Part shown: in pieces, positions 22,901 to 31,505 of the stretch
Numbering within the stretch: the stretch's first letter is position 1
How the letters are laid out: the number at the start of each line of letters is the position of its first letter
Assembly (NCBI GenBank): GCA_022560025.1
Contig: JAFISE010000164.1
Location: 1 to 64,000, forward strand
DNA from: Stagonosporopsis chrysanthemi
Lineage: Eukaryota > Ascomycota > Dothideomycetes > Pleosporales > Didymellaceae
Direction of reading: 5' to 3'
DNA length: 64,000 nucleotides
Position numbers and translations under genes: made by a program
The notes under the pieces: model-generated
Databases searched by the model: none
What the model was told of the DNA's origin: nothing
The model's input: the letters and a program-made list of their open reading frames with translations, nothing else

Positions 22901-23303
22901 TGACTGGCACCGCATCCCTGTGAACTTCAAGCAGCGGGAGGCTATCTTACGCCAGTACGATGTTGCTCTTCTCGCCCAGGACATTCGATTTCCCATGGAA
23001 GGATCGCCTGACTTTGACTACGCCAGGATTCAAGAAAGCATCAAAGAGGCTAAAAACCAATTTCTGACCATGGACGGTTTGTACTGGGTAGAAGAATCGC
23101 TCATCGGCTCGGAGATGGAGAAGATTGAGTCTCTGCGACCCCTGCTTGGAGACATCAAGTCTGAGTGCAAGCGAAGACGTTTGCACTTCGTCGACGTGGA
23201 CGACCATAAGCTGGAGAGGAAGCACAAGCCAAGGAAGAGCTTCATGGATATGGTTCTCGCAAAGAACAAGTTGAACGGCGTTGCTATAAACGGGAAGGGG
23301 TGA
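19992..23303 (+). CDS. Ankyrin-repeat nuclear protein, Hos4/Set3C-like
   Basis: Probably a chromatin-associated subunit resembling Hos4 of the Set3 deacetylase complex; this is family-level inference. The start is the ATG at 19992 (MTSNGDLNASLDPP); the codon before it is GTG. The N-terminal third is disordered and rich in SP/TP and KR. Ankyrin repeats begin at GATRLARESEKGDLEAVKAAYEEAEG and continue with ITPLQKAALNGWAEVVEFLIEQG and DTPLIDAVENGHLEVVKILLTKG. A second group includes AAARGGHYDILSILLASG and PMTVAIGRGHIKIVTLLLEQ. A highly charged KSSRRE region and a long Ala/Glu/Arg-rich coiled coil (EAEARKAEEEEAARKLAEEDARKK) follow. A conserved C-terminal domain ends KPRKSFMDMVLAKNKLNG. A likely 63-nt intron at 20601-20663 (GTATGT, GCTAAC, CTCTCAG) keeps frame. 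Without it a poly-Cys run from CTG repeats would be translated. Confidence 0.82.
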   Translation: MTSNGDLNASLDPPRSPPTDAGGAVQPAPKATSPSAKETLPTSQNGDHDENESEAETVVLSKDDDSREKRVIKTERDDDEPARLDSIKENAHSHSPPNRRRRSSDVSSMKPNGHVKDGSDDAKSPVPTSPSTGSRPTKDTSPIGSPARPTLSPPQTTTRGRSASTTDSRKRKLRDEFAKLEPPRQKAKTEGLKDRTHPNSPATVCSGCCCCCCCCPSFANSFSQGAFGRPHKRSQSTQSAISGAAGRRRKETPGLAVSIERYSDSSSERSSSPRATDANPHTRVKRVTHRALTSPARTMPHGRKTDRFGATRLARESEKGDLEAVKAAYEEAEGELNQADFAGITPLQKAALNGWAEVVEFLIEQGCRTDCESGDRDTPLIDAVENGHLEVVKILLTKGKVNPHHQNKKGQRAIDVLDREDEDCEEIEKELKEAMRRQTNTSTTEERERPGQKQNKSASRLLYNEYNVETLVEKAGDGDILAVGELINSNIKPNITCGVAAARGGHYDILSILLASGLKADPDPSKHPETPMTVAIGRGHIKIVTLLLEQDNFNPTRRNKEGKAYWEIAEERRGPRWEEERDMLKQASDDYSATHRSPRRTKKEAPNPAAVRMKRKSSPRRERSQSPRLDVKRAPSKKLESSAPQKARRLKSGTEVKRRKRVVSDESSSDESEDEVRAPTRKPKQRSFSEGEEGKPIKKPLKTRSDDNEIAKRAVRAKSNESDEENDAKSSLKAHKKIDKIASTRPTPEVESTDERKPPKSKIKYRTIDDKIKKRRLSDVSTDGHIAKRTPTASAKSTPGPPERIATPEVLRERRAEEQRLEAEARKAEEEEAARKLAEEDARKKAEAEAKARREAEEAEAARKQEEEDARKQAEDEANKQEELAARQVRIAKLPRALRRACELGTNRPLHFSGEELGVSPVFLPLLYAAAKDLRDPSAASDKTYVCSFQVVGILGLPELDLARLSSPYSDWHRIPVNFKQREAILRQYDVALLAQDIRFPMEGSPDFDYARIQESIKEAKNQFLTMDGLYWVEESLIGSEMEKIESLRPLLGDIKSECKRRRLHFVDVDDHKLERKHKPRKSFMDMVLAKNKLNGVAINGKG
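20611..20635 (+). repeat. CTG/GCT trinucleotide repeat inside an intron
   Basis: Eight perfect GCT units within the intron at 20601-20663 of the ankyrin gene. If the intron were retained, it would encode a run of eight cysteines. Confidence 0.85.
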
Positions 23304-24033
23304 GATATGATGGACCTACGCGGGGAATACACACATAAAGGCACGCAGCTCTAGCGCGTCGCAGACCCGTTCCGCAGAGCTGGGTTCAGAATCTTGCACC
23401 AAGGAGCGCGGTAAAGGACATGGAGGTCAAAGTCACGAAGGCAGGAAACGATCAGGACGGACTGAAGGAGATGATGTCCTCGCATCGGTCTTCTGATGTA
23501 CTGTACCTACTTGGAGGAGGAATCAGGCAGATAAGGCCAACAACAAATGTAAATAAGTACGGGATGTCATCTTGATGATCAAAAAGAACCGCCCCTTACG
23601 CTGCGTGTCGTCCTGCATGGAAGTAGAACTAATTCAATCGTTCACATCCACGTGTTTGAAGACTCCATGAAGACGGCCCTCACAAAACATAGCAACTTCA
23701 CACAGGGCTGTGTGAGTCTTCTGTTGGTCGTTAGTCGCTGAACGATTGGCAACGAATGAAACTATTTCTCTTCAAGTCTAGAGGCTACAACATGACGACC
23801 GCCAATTCCGAGCTCCCTCGTACCCCTCACCGCCCGCCTGACCGCCCCGTCTCAAGCCCACAGCTCCCACCAGCAACAACCTGCACATATGTTATACCCA
23901 TATACCTCTAAACGTCACTTACGATACTCAAAACCAAGCTTGTCGTCTAGAATCGGCAGTGTCCCGCATCGAAGCCGCATCCCAGCGACGCAACCCCACT
24001 ACGTTGCACGACAATACACCGCACGCAGACAAC
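23304..24033. other. Intergenic
   Basis: 3' flank of the ankyrin gene and promoter of the parvulin gene. No gene-like frames. Confidence 0.55.
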
Positions 24034-24389
24034 ATGGCGCCAAAGAACAAGGGCAAAGGCAAGGACGCTGGCGACTCCAAAGACGCAGCAGGCGGCAAGG
24101 GCAAGCTCAAACCCGCAACAAGCATCAACGTGCGCCATATCCTGTGCGAAAAGCATAGCAAGAAAGAGGAGGCGCTGGAGAAGATCAGGAATGGGGCCAA
24201 GTTCGACGAGGTGGCGCGGGAGATGAGTGAGGACAAGGCGAGGCAGGGTATGTTCACATTTACCCATCCACTCTCAGGGGGGGGGGGGGGGGGGGGGGGC
24301 ATTGCAAAAGGGGGGGGGGCGGGTGTGGCTGGAAGGGGGGGGGCTGACGGCTGGGTTTTTGGGGGGCTCTGCCNNNNNNNNNNGGGGGG

Positions 24390-24428
<39 letters not shown>

Positions 24429-24464
24429 GGGGGGGGGGAGGGGGGTGGGGGCGGGGGGGGGGGT

Positions 24465-24501
<37 letters not shown>

Positions 24502-24722
24502 GCGCATTGCACATGAGAGGGGGCCTGCGTTAGCTGGAAAGGGTGTCGCTGACAGCTGTGTCTTTAGGTGGCTCTCTCGGCTGGAAGGTGCGAGGGAGTC
24601 TGATGCTGGACTTCGAAAAGGTCGCGTATGACCTCGAGCCGAGCACTACGGGCGCGCCGAAGATTGGAGAGGTCAAGACCAGTGAGGGGTATCATATCAT
24701 TATGGTGGAGGGGAGGAAGTGA
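24034..24722 (+). CDS. PIN4: Parvulin-type peptidyl-prolyl cis-trans isomerase (Par14/PIN4 type)
   Basis: Small single-domain parvulin. In other eukaryotes these act in ribosome biogenesis and chromatin binding. Exons 24034-24247 and 24568-24722 give 122 aa, the usual size. The N-terminus is a Lys/Gly-rich basic tail (MAPKNKGKGKDAGDSKD). The PPIase core reads INVRHILCEKHSKKEEALEKI, then FDEVAREMSEDKARQ. Across the intron it continues GGSLGWKVRGSLMLDFEKVAYDL and ends EVKTSEGYHIIMVEGRK. The lack of a WW domain argues against Pin1/Ess1. The intron (GTATGT donor, TTTAG acceptor) is 320 nt here but contains ten Ns and long G runs that look like a sequencing/assembly fault, so the true intron may be only around 100 nt. 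The splice junction itself is intact. Confidence 0.9.
24276..24500. other. Assembly gap with poly-G artefact
   Basis: Ten Ns at 24374-24383 are flanked by G homopolymers. The stretch 24300-24373 is a degraded copy of 24500-24575: both begin GCATTGCA and share GGCTGGAA/AGCTGGAA, GCTGAC and GGCTCT blocks, with many bases replaced by G. The pattern suggests low-quality poly-G reads and a false duplication rather than biology. Confidence 0.85.
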
Positions 24723-25638
24723 GAAGGTACATCTGGTCTCGGACGGTATGGCACTGCTGGATGTGAGGGGGGACGTCTAGTGCCTCCACTCCAGATGTGA
24801 AGATGCATACGCACTTGCTACTGGCTATGCAGATTGTCCGGTGGTCTTTGCCATGAGACGGACCCGTTTGGTCCGGCCGTACCAACCGCGACCTGCCGCT
24901 AATGTTGGAGTGTGTCGGTGGGTATCGTCGCAATACGGTATTCGTACGGGTGCAGAACATCAAAGAGGATGGCCCGATTAGCGAAGGGTGGCATCCAGGA
25001 GGCCAGACATGCGCGAAGTTCACGCCCCAGCTCCATACGAACGATGTCTTTGTACATAATCCTCGTCACAATCTGGTGGGAACTAAAGATGGCACTATCG
25101 CAGGACGCATTTGCAGCAGTGCTGGGTGACCATGCTATACACTTTGTAGAGCCTCACCGTTTTCGCCGAGGCAGATCCGTGCCTCGGGCACCTTCACCGC
25201 CACAGCCGGCTCCAATTCCACTTGGCATTCACGATGCTATTTACAGTTCACAGCGGAGGTTAGCCGGGATAGCTTCGCACTTGTCAGGCTTGACATTCGT
25301 CTGCATGCCCTAAGTGGCTTGGTTGCGTGGTGGCCGAGGGATCCCTGCTATGCCGGGCTCCTGAAACAGCAGGTGCCATTCAAATTTGCCTCCTGTTATT
25401 GGCTCCACCAAAGCATCTCGTGTGCAATGCGTACTATCCTGGCTTCCGAGCGCTCAATTGTCGAGATCTACTAGCAAGGGGAGCAATTACAGTGCGCTAT
25501 GTCTCTGAGCACGATACAAATACTGGAATCTACCATGCCAATCTCTCAAGATCATCGATTTTCGTCTTTCGCTGCCGGGTCCTAAGCTTCAACAAATATA
25601 TTCAATCATTTTCCTACAGTCATTCGTTTCTCCTGATA
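24723..25638. other. Intergenic upstream of secreted peroxidase
   Basis: About 0.9 kb with inconsistent short frames. It holds the promoter of the peroxidase gene at 25639; no gene is supported. Confidence 0.55.
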
Positions 25639-27346
25639 ATGAGAGTCTCCACACTTGTTGCAGCGCAAGTAGGCCTGCTTAATGTGCTGCCTGCAGCCGC
25701 AGAGTACGTATGGCCGAGCAAACATGACAGAATGGAAGACCTGCTGGTCTTGCAGGGTGGCTACATTCGAGAAGGCTTCGTCGACGGTATGTAGAATCCA
25801 GTCTCCATCATGTTGAGGTTTACTGATCCATTCTCGCTAGGCATTTCTCCATGCACCCGCAATCCCAGCTCCCCTGGGCGCCAGACTGCAGCCGAGTGGA
25901 TTCGAACAGCTTTCCACGACATGGCTACGTTTGACAAAGCTACCGGTGTTGGCGGCTTAGATGCCTCCATCCAATTCGAAACAGACCGCGCTGAGAATGC
26001 CGGTGATGCTTTTAATGGTACCTTTGGCTTTACAAACAACTACTACAGCATCCGTACATCCGCTGCTGATCTCATTGCTCTATCGACGGTGCTTGCGGTG
26101 GGTAATTGTGGTGGTCCTAAAATCCCTCTTCGGATTGGTCGTGTAGATGCGACTGAAGGTGGTGCTCTGGGCGTGCCAGAGCCGCAGCAGGACTTGGACA
26201 CTCACAAGAAGATGTTCGCTAAGGCTGGCTTCAGCACTGGTATGACACCTCGGATCCGCCTATGCAAGCACGTGCTAATTGAGCTTAGAGGATATGATTG
26301 CCATGGTCGCTTGTGGTCATACAATGGGAGGTGTACACGGGAAGACATTTCCTGAGATCACTGAGAACAACGAAGAATCAAACGTCGTTCATTTTGATTC
26401 TACCGACGCTACTTTTGACCCCAAAGTTGCAACAGAGTACCTTGACGGAACCACACAGAACCCGCTTGTGGTTGCTCACAACGATACCTTGAACTCAGAC
26501 AAGCGCATCTTCGCAGCCGACAACAACGTCACCATGAAAGCACTCGCCTCGGATCCGACGACGTTCCAGTCCATGTGCTCCGACATCTTCGCGCGTATGC
26601 TCGACACTGTTCCTTCTACTGTCAACCTTACAGAGCCCCTCGAGCCTATCCCACTCAAGCCCTACATCCAGTCCTTTGCCCTCACAAATGCCAGCCACGT
26701 TACTCTCACCGGCCGGATTCGCCTCCTCACCAAATCTGAAAGGTACAACGACGAGCGCGTCACACTCACATACACACCGCGCTCAGCACCTGCCGCAAAC
26801 GTAACACTGAACACAACTATCTCCGCCAAACCCGCAACCTACAAGCTCGGCTTGTCCAACGGCATCTTTGGCGAACTGTTCAAGTGGCACGAGTTCTCCA
26901 TCACATTACCCACTGCCACATCCATCAAGAGCTTCAACGTGACCGTGACCCGCGTTTCTACCGGCGAGCAGACCTTCTACGACAACGCTGGCCACGGCTA
27001 CCCCTTGGATGACACCGTGCTGTATCAAGACGCACAATCCTGCCGTGTCGACAATGACGCCACTATCGTCGCCGCCGTGCGCAAGAGCGTCGTTGATGCG
27101 GGCATACCAGTCGTCGTAAGCATGGCACGCAAGTATGCAAAGCAAGGAACCCTGGTGCCAGCTTTCGAGATGGAGGAATGGAAGGGTGAAGTGGGAAAGC
27201 AGGTTGGTGATTATGTGTTTGTGACTATCAAGGGCGTCCAGCAACCTAGAAGCTTTAGCACGCACTTCGACATTGTGGCTGGGGAAAGCACGGTCGAGTA
27301 CCAGAACACCAATGTTTTGGGTCAGAAAGTCTGTAAGGAGTTCTAG
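25639..27346 (+). CDS. Secreted heme peroxidase, class II-like, with long C-terminal extension
   Basis: H2O2-dependent oxidase of organic substrates, predicted extracellular. Exons are 25639-25786, 25841-26239 and 26289-27346 (GTATGT and GTATGA donors; CTAG and TTAG acceptors), giving 534 aa. The signal peptide is MRVSTLVAAQVGLLNVLPAAAE. The heme pocket is visible: distal Arg71 and His75 in EWIRTAFHDMAT, and proximal His193 in MVACGHTMGG, completed by the second splice. The catalytic domain covers roughly residues 25-290. The remaining ~240 residues form a Thr/Asn-rich beta-type region with NVT/NTT sequons, absent from classical ligninases (around 350 aa). It lies with another peroxidase and an LPMO within 8 kb. 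Whether it oxidises lignin, Mn2+ or other phenolics cannot be told. Confidence 0.87.
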
Positions 27347-27814
27347 ATGCAATTCCAATACTTTTGCTTATTCAGTGTCGTCAGCAGGCTGTGCTGATTT
27401 GGAGTTGCGACTTCCTCGTTTGATATCTCGGCTTCTGACTAACCATCCACCCCGCTGGGTCCGAAGCCTAGATCGGCCCGTCGATACACGTGGGTTCCTA
27501 ATTCCAGGGACTCGAGACAGCAGCTGAGCTTGTCCGTTTAGGTTACTGGCACAGCGACTCAAAGTCTCCCAAAGGTGTGGCTGTGCTCGACTCTTCACTG
27601 ATGCCTAGGTGCTCAGGCAGACACGGTGAGCGATGGCGTCCAAGTACCTCCACCTTCACGTGCCTTCGCGTCACGCGAGACTTTGCGGCCGATGTGGTCG
27701 CGTCGTCTTTCACTCTGTTGCGAGTTGGCAGAGCAAACACCCTGCGCCCCACCATGCACCAACCTCTGACCTCTGTACACGGTCTTCTGAGCCTCAACCC
27801 CCAAGCCCCTCACA
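27347..27814. other. Intergenic
   Basis: Spacer between the peroxidase gene and the Copia-derived domain gene. Weak minus frames only. Confidence 0.5.
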
Positions 27815-28673
27815 ATGGAGCCCTCTTCAACGAGCAATGTTCATGATGTATGTCCTGACTGGATATACTCCTCTTCTTCCAATGTCCAGTAAGTAGTTCC
27901 AACCTCCATATACCTTTGTTCCAGGACTGTCGTACCAACGTATGAATAGCGTAGCGAAAGACAAGGCTTGGTTTACAACCTACCATACCTTTCCCTCACA
28001 TCTCAGCTCCATGTACGATCTCGGCGCTGCAGTGCCTGTGCTCGGCATTGGCAGCGTGAAGCTCACCGTCAAGGCCCGCCCAGACTCTTTCACCGTCTAC
28101 GACACCTCTACCATCGAGCTCCATAACGTTCTCCACGTCCCAAGCTACATCTGCAACGTGCTCGGTCGGCCACTCGCGAGCGTGTATCAGATTGATCTCG
28201 GAGGTGCACGTGACGAAGAAGACTCTCCATCTCGAGGCGGACTCTCTCTATCGGGACGAGAGATGGCGCACTTTCGAGCCAAGCCTGCCAGGCCCTTGTC
28301 ACTGGCTGTTATGCCTCCAGAAGGTATGCAGCTCGGTCCAAGCCCTTTCCAGAACGGAGCTTCCTACACGGTATGCTGCCACTGGGCGAATGAGGAGCGA
28401 GTACGCTGGCAAGCCACCCAAGACCAAGCCTTGCATGAACATGCACCGCCGCTTTACAAACCTCCGTATACCTGGCTGGAGCTTGAATATGTCAATAAGC
28501 GCTGGGGCAGCGAGTTCAGGTTCCTGTCACAGTATAGACTGAAGCTGCATGAGGAGAGGGATCGCAGCGAGGGGAGGAGGATCGTGCGGGCTCTTATGAA
28601 AGGGAAAGACCCTAAGAAGGAAGAAGGGTACATTGAGGTCGAGGGAAGTCTGGGTGACTATCTGCTGCCATAG
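27815..28673 (+). CDS. Copia Pol beta-barrel (GAG-pre-integrase-like) domain protein, apparently stand-alone
   Basis: The N-terminal ~95 residues resemble the beta-barrel domain found upstream of integrase in Ty1/Copia polyproteins. The signs are WIYSSSSNVHVAKDKAWFTTYHTFPS, then VPVLGIGSVKLTV and LHNVLHVPSYICNVLG. Two exons are inferred: 27815-27888 and 27950-28673. The donor is GTAAGT; the AATAG acceptor completes His and restores the expected motif, whereas the nearer CCAG acceptor gives a stop. The product is 265 aa. No protease, integrase or reverse transcriptase follows. Instead there is a unique C-terminal region (WLELEYVNKRWGSEFRFLSQYRLKLHEERDR). No LTRs or target duplications are seen nearby. 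This points to a domesticated or fossil fragment of a retroelement; its function is unknown. Confidence 0.72.
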
Positions 28674-30221
28674 CATGGAGGCGGTGTCATGGGGTCCAAG
28701 GATCTATCGGCGCCGAGGGCACCGTTCTTCTAGTCGCAGGTCGGCGCTGCTTTTTGGCCGGCTTACAGCTGGGCAGGTCTGCAAGAACGACTTGGCGGGT
28801 GTCTGCGTCCACTTTAGTATTTTTGGAAATGCCATGACCGCAGCCATTTGCACAGCCTTTGCTTCCTCACACTTATGTAGTGCTGCTTCGTGCGCTGCCA
28901 TGTTAATAGGCTGTGCAGGTTGGGTGCAACCTGCTGTCGAACATCGGTGTCTTTTCCAACGGGAGTGTCAGCAGATGTCGCTCCCACAGGAAAGGGTACT
29001 ATGTCACCTCGCCATCTACGCCCACACGTGGTCTAGGACAGGCTGCTGGAATTGGCAGACTTTCCCAAAGTAGTAATTCCGCCACCCGCGATGCCCCATA
29101 GCTTGACTCGACTACTGATCTGCACGATACCGGTCAAATCGCCTATCACTGGCGGGACAAAACGCTATCTCAGTAGCTATGACGATCTGTTGAGTGGATG
29201 AGGGGGAAGCCGAGCACGACCGCGCCGATGCGAGGAAGGCTGACTGTGGACTTGGCCCTTCAACGATACATGAATCAAGTTGTACAGAAGTTCTAGAATA
29301 CTGTGGTGACTTGGACTCTGTAAAGAACGTCATGTCGTGCATGACACGCTGAACCCCTAGGACATTGAGCTGGTGACGCAACGCGCCTCGCCAGGAATAA
29401 ACCACCCTACGCGAACAACAAACTGCACGACATCTCACGAGAACTATCACTTTGCCATCTCACAAAACCACTCGCATGTTCCGCAATTCTCGGTTCCCCA
29501 CGCTGACCGGACATCAGCTCGCATCGTCGTCGGAAACCCCATCCATGTGGGTCTGCCTCGCTTGCTAGCGGCTCGTTTCAGCTCCAAGAGGAAAGATCGT
29601 CATACCCTTTTCAGCCAGACAGCGACGCAAGTCATGGTCGACTTGCACTTAAGCTTTGCGAAGCTTTGTACACATCAGCCCTGCGTCAATCGTTGCCCGA
29701 GAATTGCTGGATGCCGGGCATGGTATCGGACAGGACGGTACATGTCCGCCACGGCCTATTCTACTAGCACGGCATCGCGAGTGTCAGCCAATCAAAGTGT
29801 GTTTGGGGACGGCAATCGTTGTCAGCCCGGAGGCTGTTGGCTGCTAGTTGCGAAGGTATGAGAAGAATGTGGGGAGATTGGACTTCTCAAGTGCTCACGC
29901 TCACGGGTGTGGGGATACTTCACAGCAGTAGCGGCTAAGGACAGTGACCACTAGACGAGCAAATTTTGTCAGATCGAACGATGCGAGATGTGATAGGTGG
30001 TTTGGTAGAGCTCACGGCTCAGCCAGCTCACGCGATCTCATGTCTATATATATGGTAGGTCTCAGTTGCTGTCTCAAGATAGTACCTGGAGTTCCTTACA
30101 ATCGCTGTCTACCTGTTGGAGACGTCTACATTCGTTGCGTACAGCCATCATATAATTCTACATATACTTCCTTGTTGTATACTACAGTGTATCACACAAC
30201 CAAACAGACATCCATATCAAG
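28674..30221. other. Intergenic, 1.5 kb
   Basis: No coherent gene; frames on both strands are short and biased. The last 200 nt are the promoter of the peroxidase at 30222. Confidence 0.5.
30045..30053 (+). promoter_or_regulatory. TATA-like element of peroxidase gene
   Basis: TATATATAT lies about 170 nt upstream of the ATG at 30222. It is the only strong TATA match in this upstream region. Sequence match only. Confidence 0.4.
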
Positions 30222-31169
30222 ATGTACGCCTCAGCGCTAACATCCACCCTTCTCCTCCTGTCCGCAACATCAGCCTTCAGCATCTCCCCTCGAGCATCCT
30301 CCTGTCCAAAAGTCTGGTCAGAAGCCCTTCCCGAGCTCGAAGAAGCATTCGCAGGCTGCGGACGAGACGCACACGGCGCCATCCGCGCGCCATTCCACGA
30401 CTGCATCAACAATGGCTGTGACGGCAGCCTGATCCTGACCGACGAATGCAGCCGCGCCGAGAACGCCGGCCTCTCAGACATCTGCGGCAAGCTCCTCTCA
30501 TGGACTGAGAAATACAACACCAGCGCAGCAGACATGATCCAGTTCGCCGCCGCAACTGCTATCTCCGCCTGCCCTCTTGGTCCCCGCGTGCAGGCCTTGG
30601 TCGGTCGTAAGGACAACAGCAATGCGGCGCCTGTGGGCAGTGTTCCCGGCAGCCGAGATCCCATCTCATCGATCCTCGATACGTTTGCGGCGAAGGGATT
30701 CAGTCCTGATGATGTGGTCGCGCTGATGGGGACGCACTCTGTGGCTGTGCAGGTCAATGACGACCCCGAGCAGGCGGGGAAGAGCCTCGACTCGACACCC
30801 AGTACATACGACCTAAAGTTCTATCAGGAAACATTGGATGGAACCGCGCCGTATAGTCTACAGAGCGACAAGGGTCTTGCGAATGACACAGAGGTGAGTA
30901 CCTGAACTCGAATGGGAATTACTATGCAAGTAGCTAACAAGCAGCAGACGGAGAAGAAGTGGAAGCAGTTTGCAGATGGGGACACGAGTGCTTGGAACAC
31001 AGCATTCACCGATGCGTGGAATCGATTCGCAGTTATCGGTAATGATGTAGGCAGCCTGCAGGACTGTTCCAAGATCATTCCCTCTGGTGCTTCGGAGAGG
31101 AGACTTGCAAGAAGAATGGGTGGGTCGGCCGTGGCACGAGCATTCGCAAGGCGGTTGTATGACTCTTGA
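30222..31169 (+). CDS. Secreted class II-type heme peroxidase
   Basis: Extracellular H2O2-dependent peroxidase. Exons 30222-30893 and 30945-31169 (GTGAGT donor, GCAG acceptor; a second CAG three bases later could be used) give about 298 aa. The N-terminal signal is MYASALTSTLLLLSATSAFS. The distal pocket is Arg55 and His59 in IRAPFHDC. Proximal His172 is in LMGTHSVA. The Cys-rich N-terminal part (SSCPKVW, GCGRDAHG, HDCINNGCDGS, DECSRAENAG) fits the disulfide and calcium-site pattern of fungal peroxidases. It is about 50 residues shorter than ligninases and ends in an Arg-rich tail (ERRLARRMGGSAVARAFARRLYDS), which is unusual. It differs clearly from the neighbour at 25639, so the pair is not a recent tandem duplicate. 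Confidence 0.87.
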
Positions 31170-31505
31170 GAGTCTTCCGGGATGATTTGTGCTTGTCTGA
31201 CTTATGGCATGGCTTCTTGGTTAGCATTTTTTTGATTAACTGAGCAAAGTCAATTGACACAATCACCACGTCTTCATTATCCAAATTGATGATCACTAAA
31301 AGCAGCAAAGGCATCACAAAGCGTTCTCAGGGAAGTTCTATGGCATCGTAGGCCGTGACGGCTCTCTTGGTTGAGGAATAACATTCAGAATATCGCTAGA
31401 TAGAATCGAAAAGCTCCCACTGGGAGATACTTATGTACAGATGTCTTAGGTACTCATGCGGAGAAGCGTAACCGTAGAGCAACTGGCTTTATTGTGGTAA
31501 TGAGT
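31170..31505. other. Intergenic between convergent genes
   Basis: Shared 3' region of the peroxidase (plus) and LPMO (minus) genes. Nothing else is seen. Confidence 0.6.

Noticed and set aside
24227..24631. Gly-rich frames across the N gap
   Set aside because: Translation of artefactual poly-G; not protein-coding.
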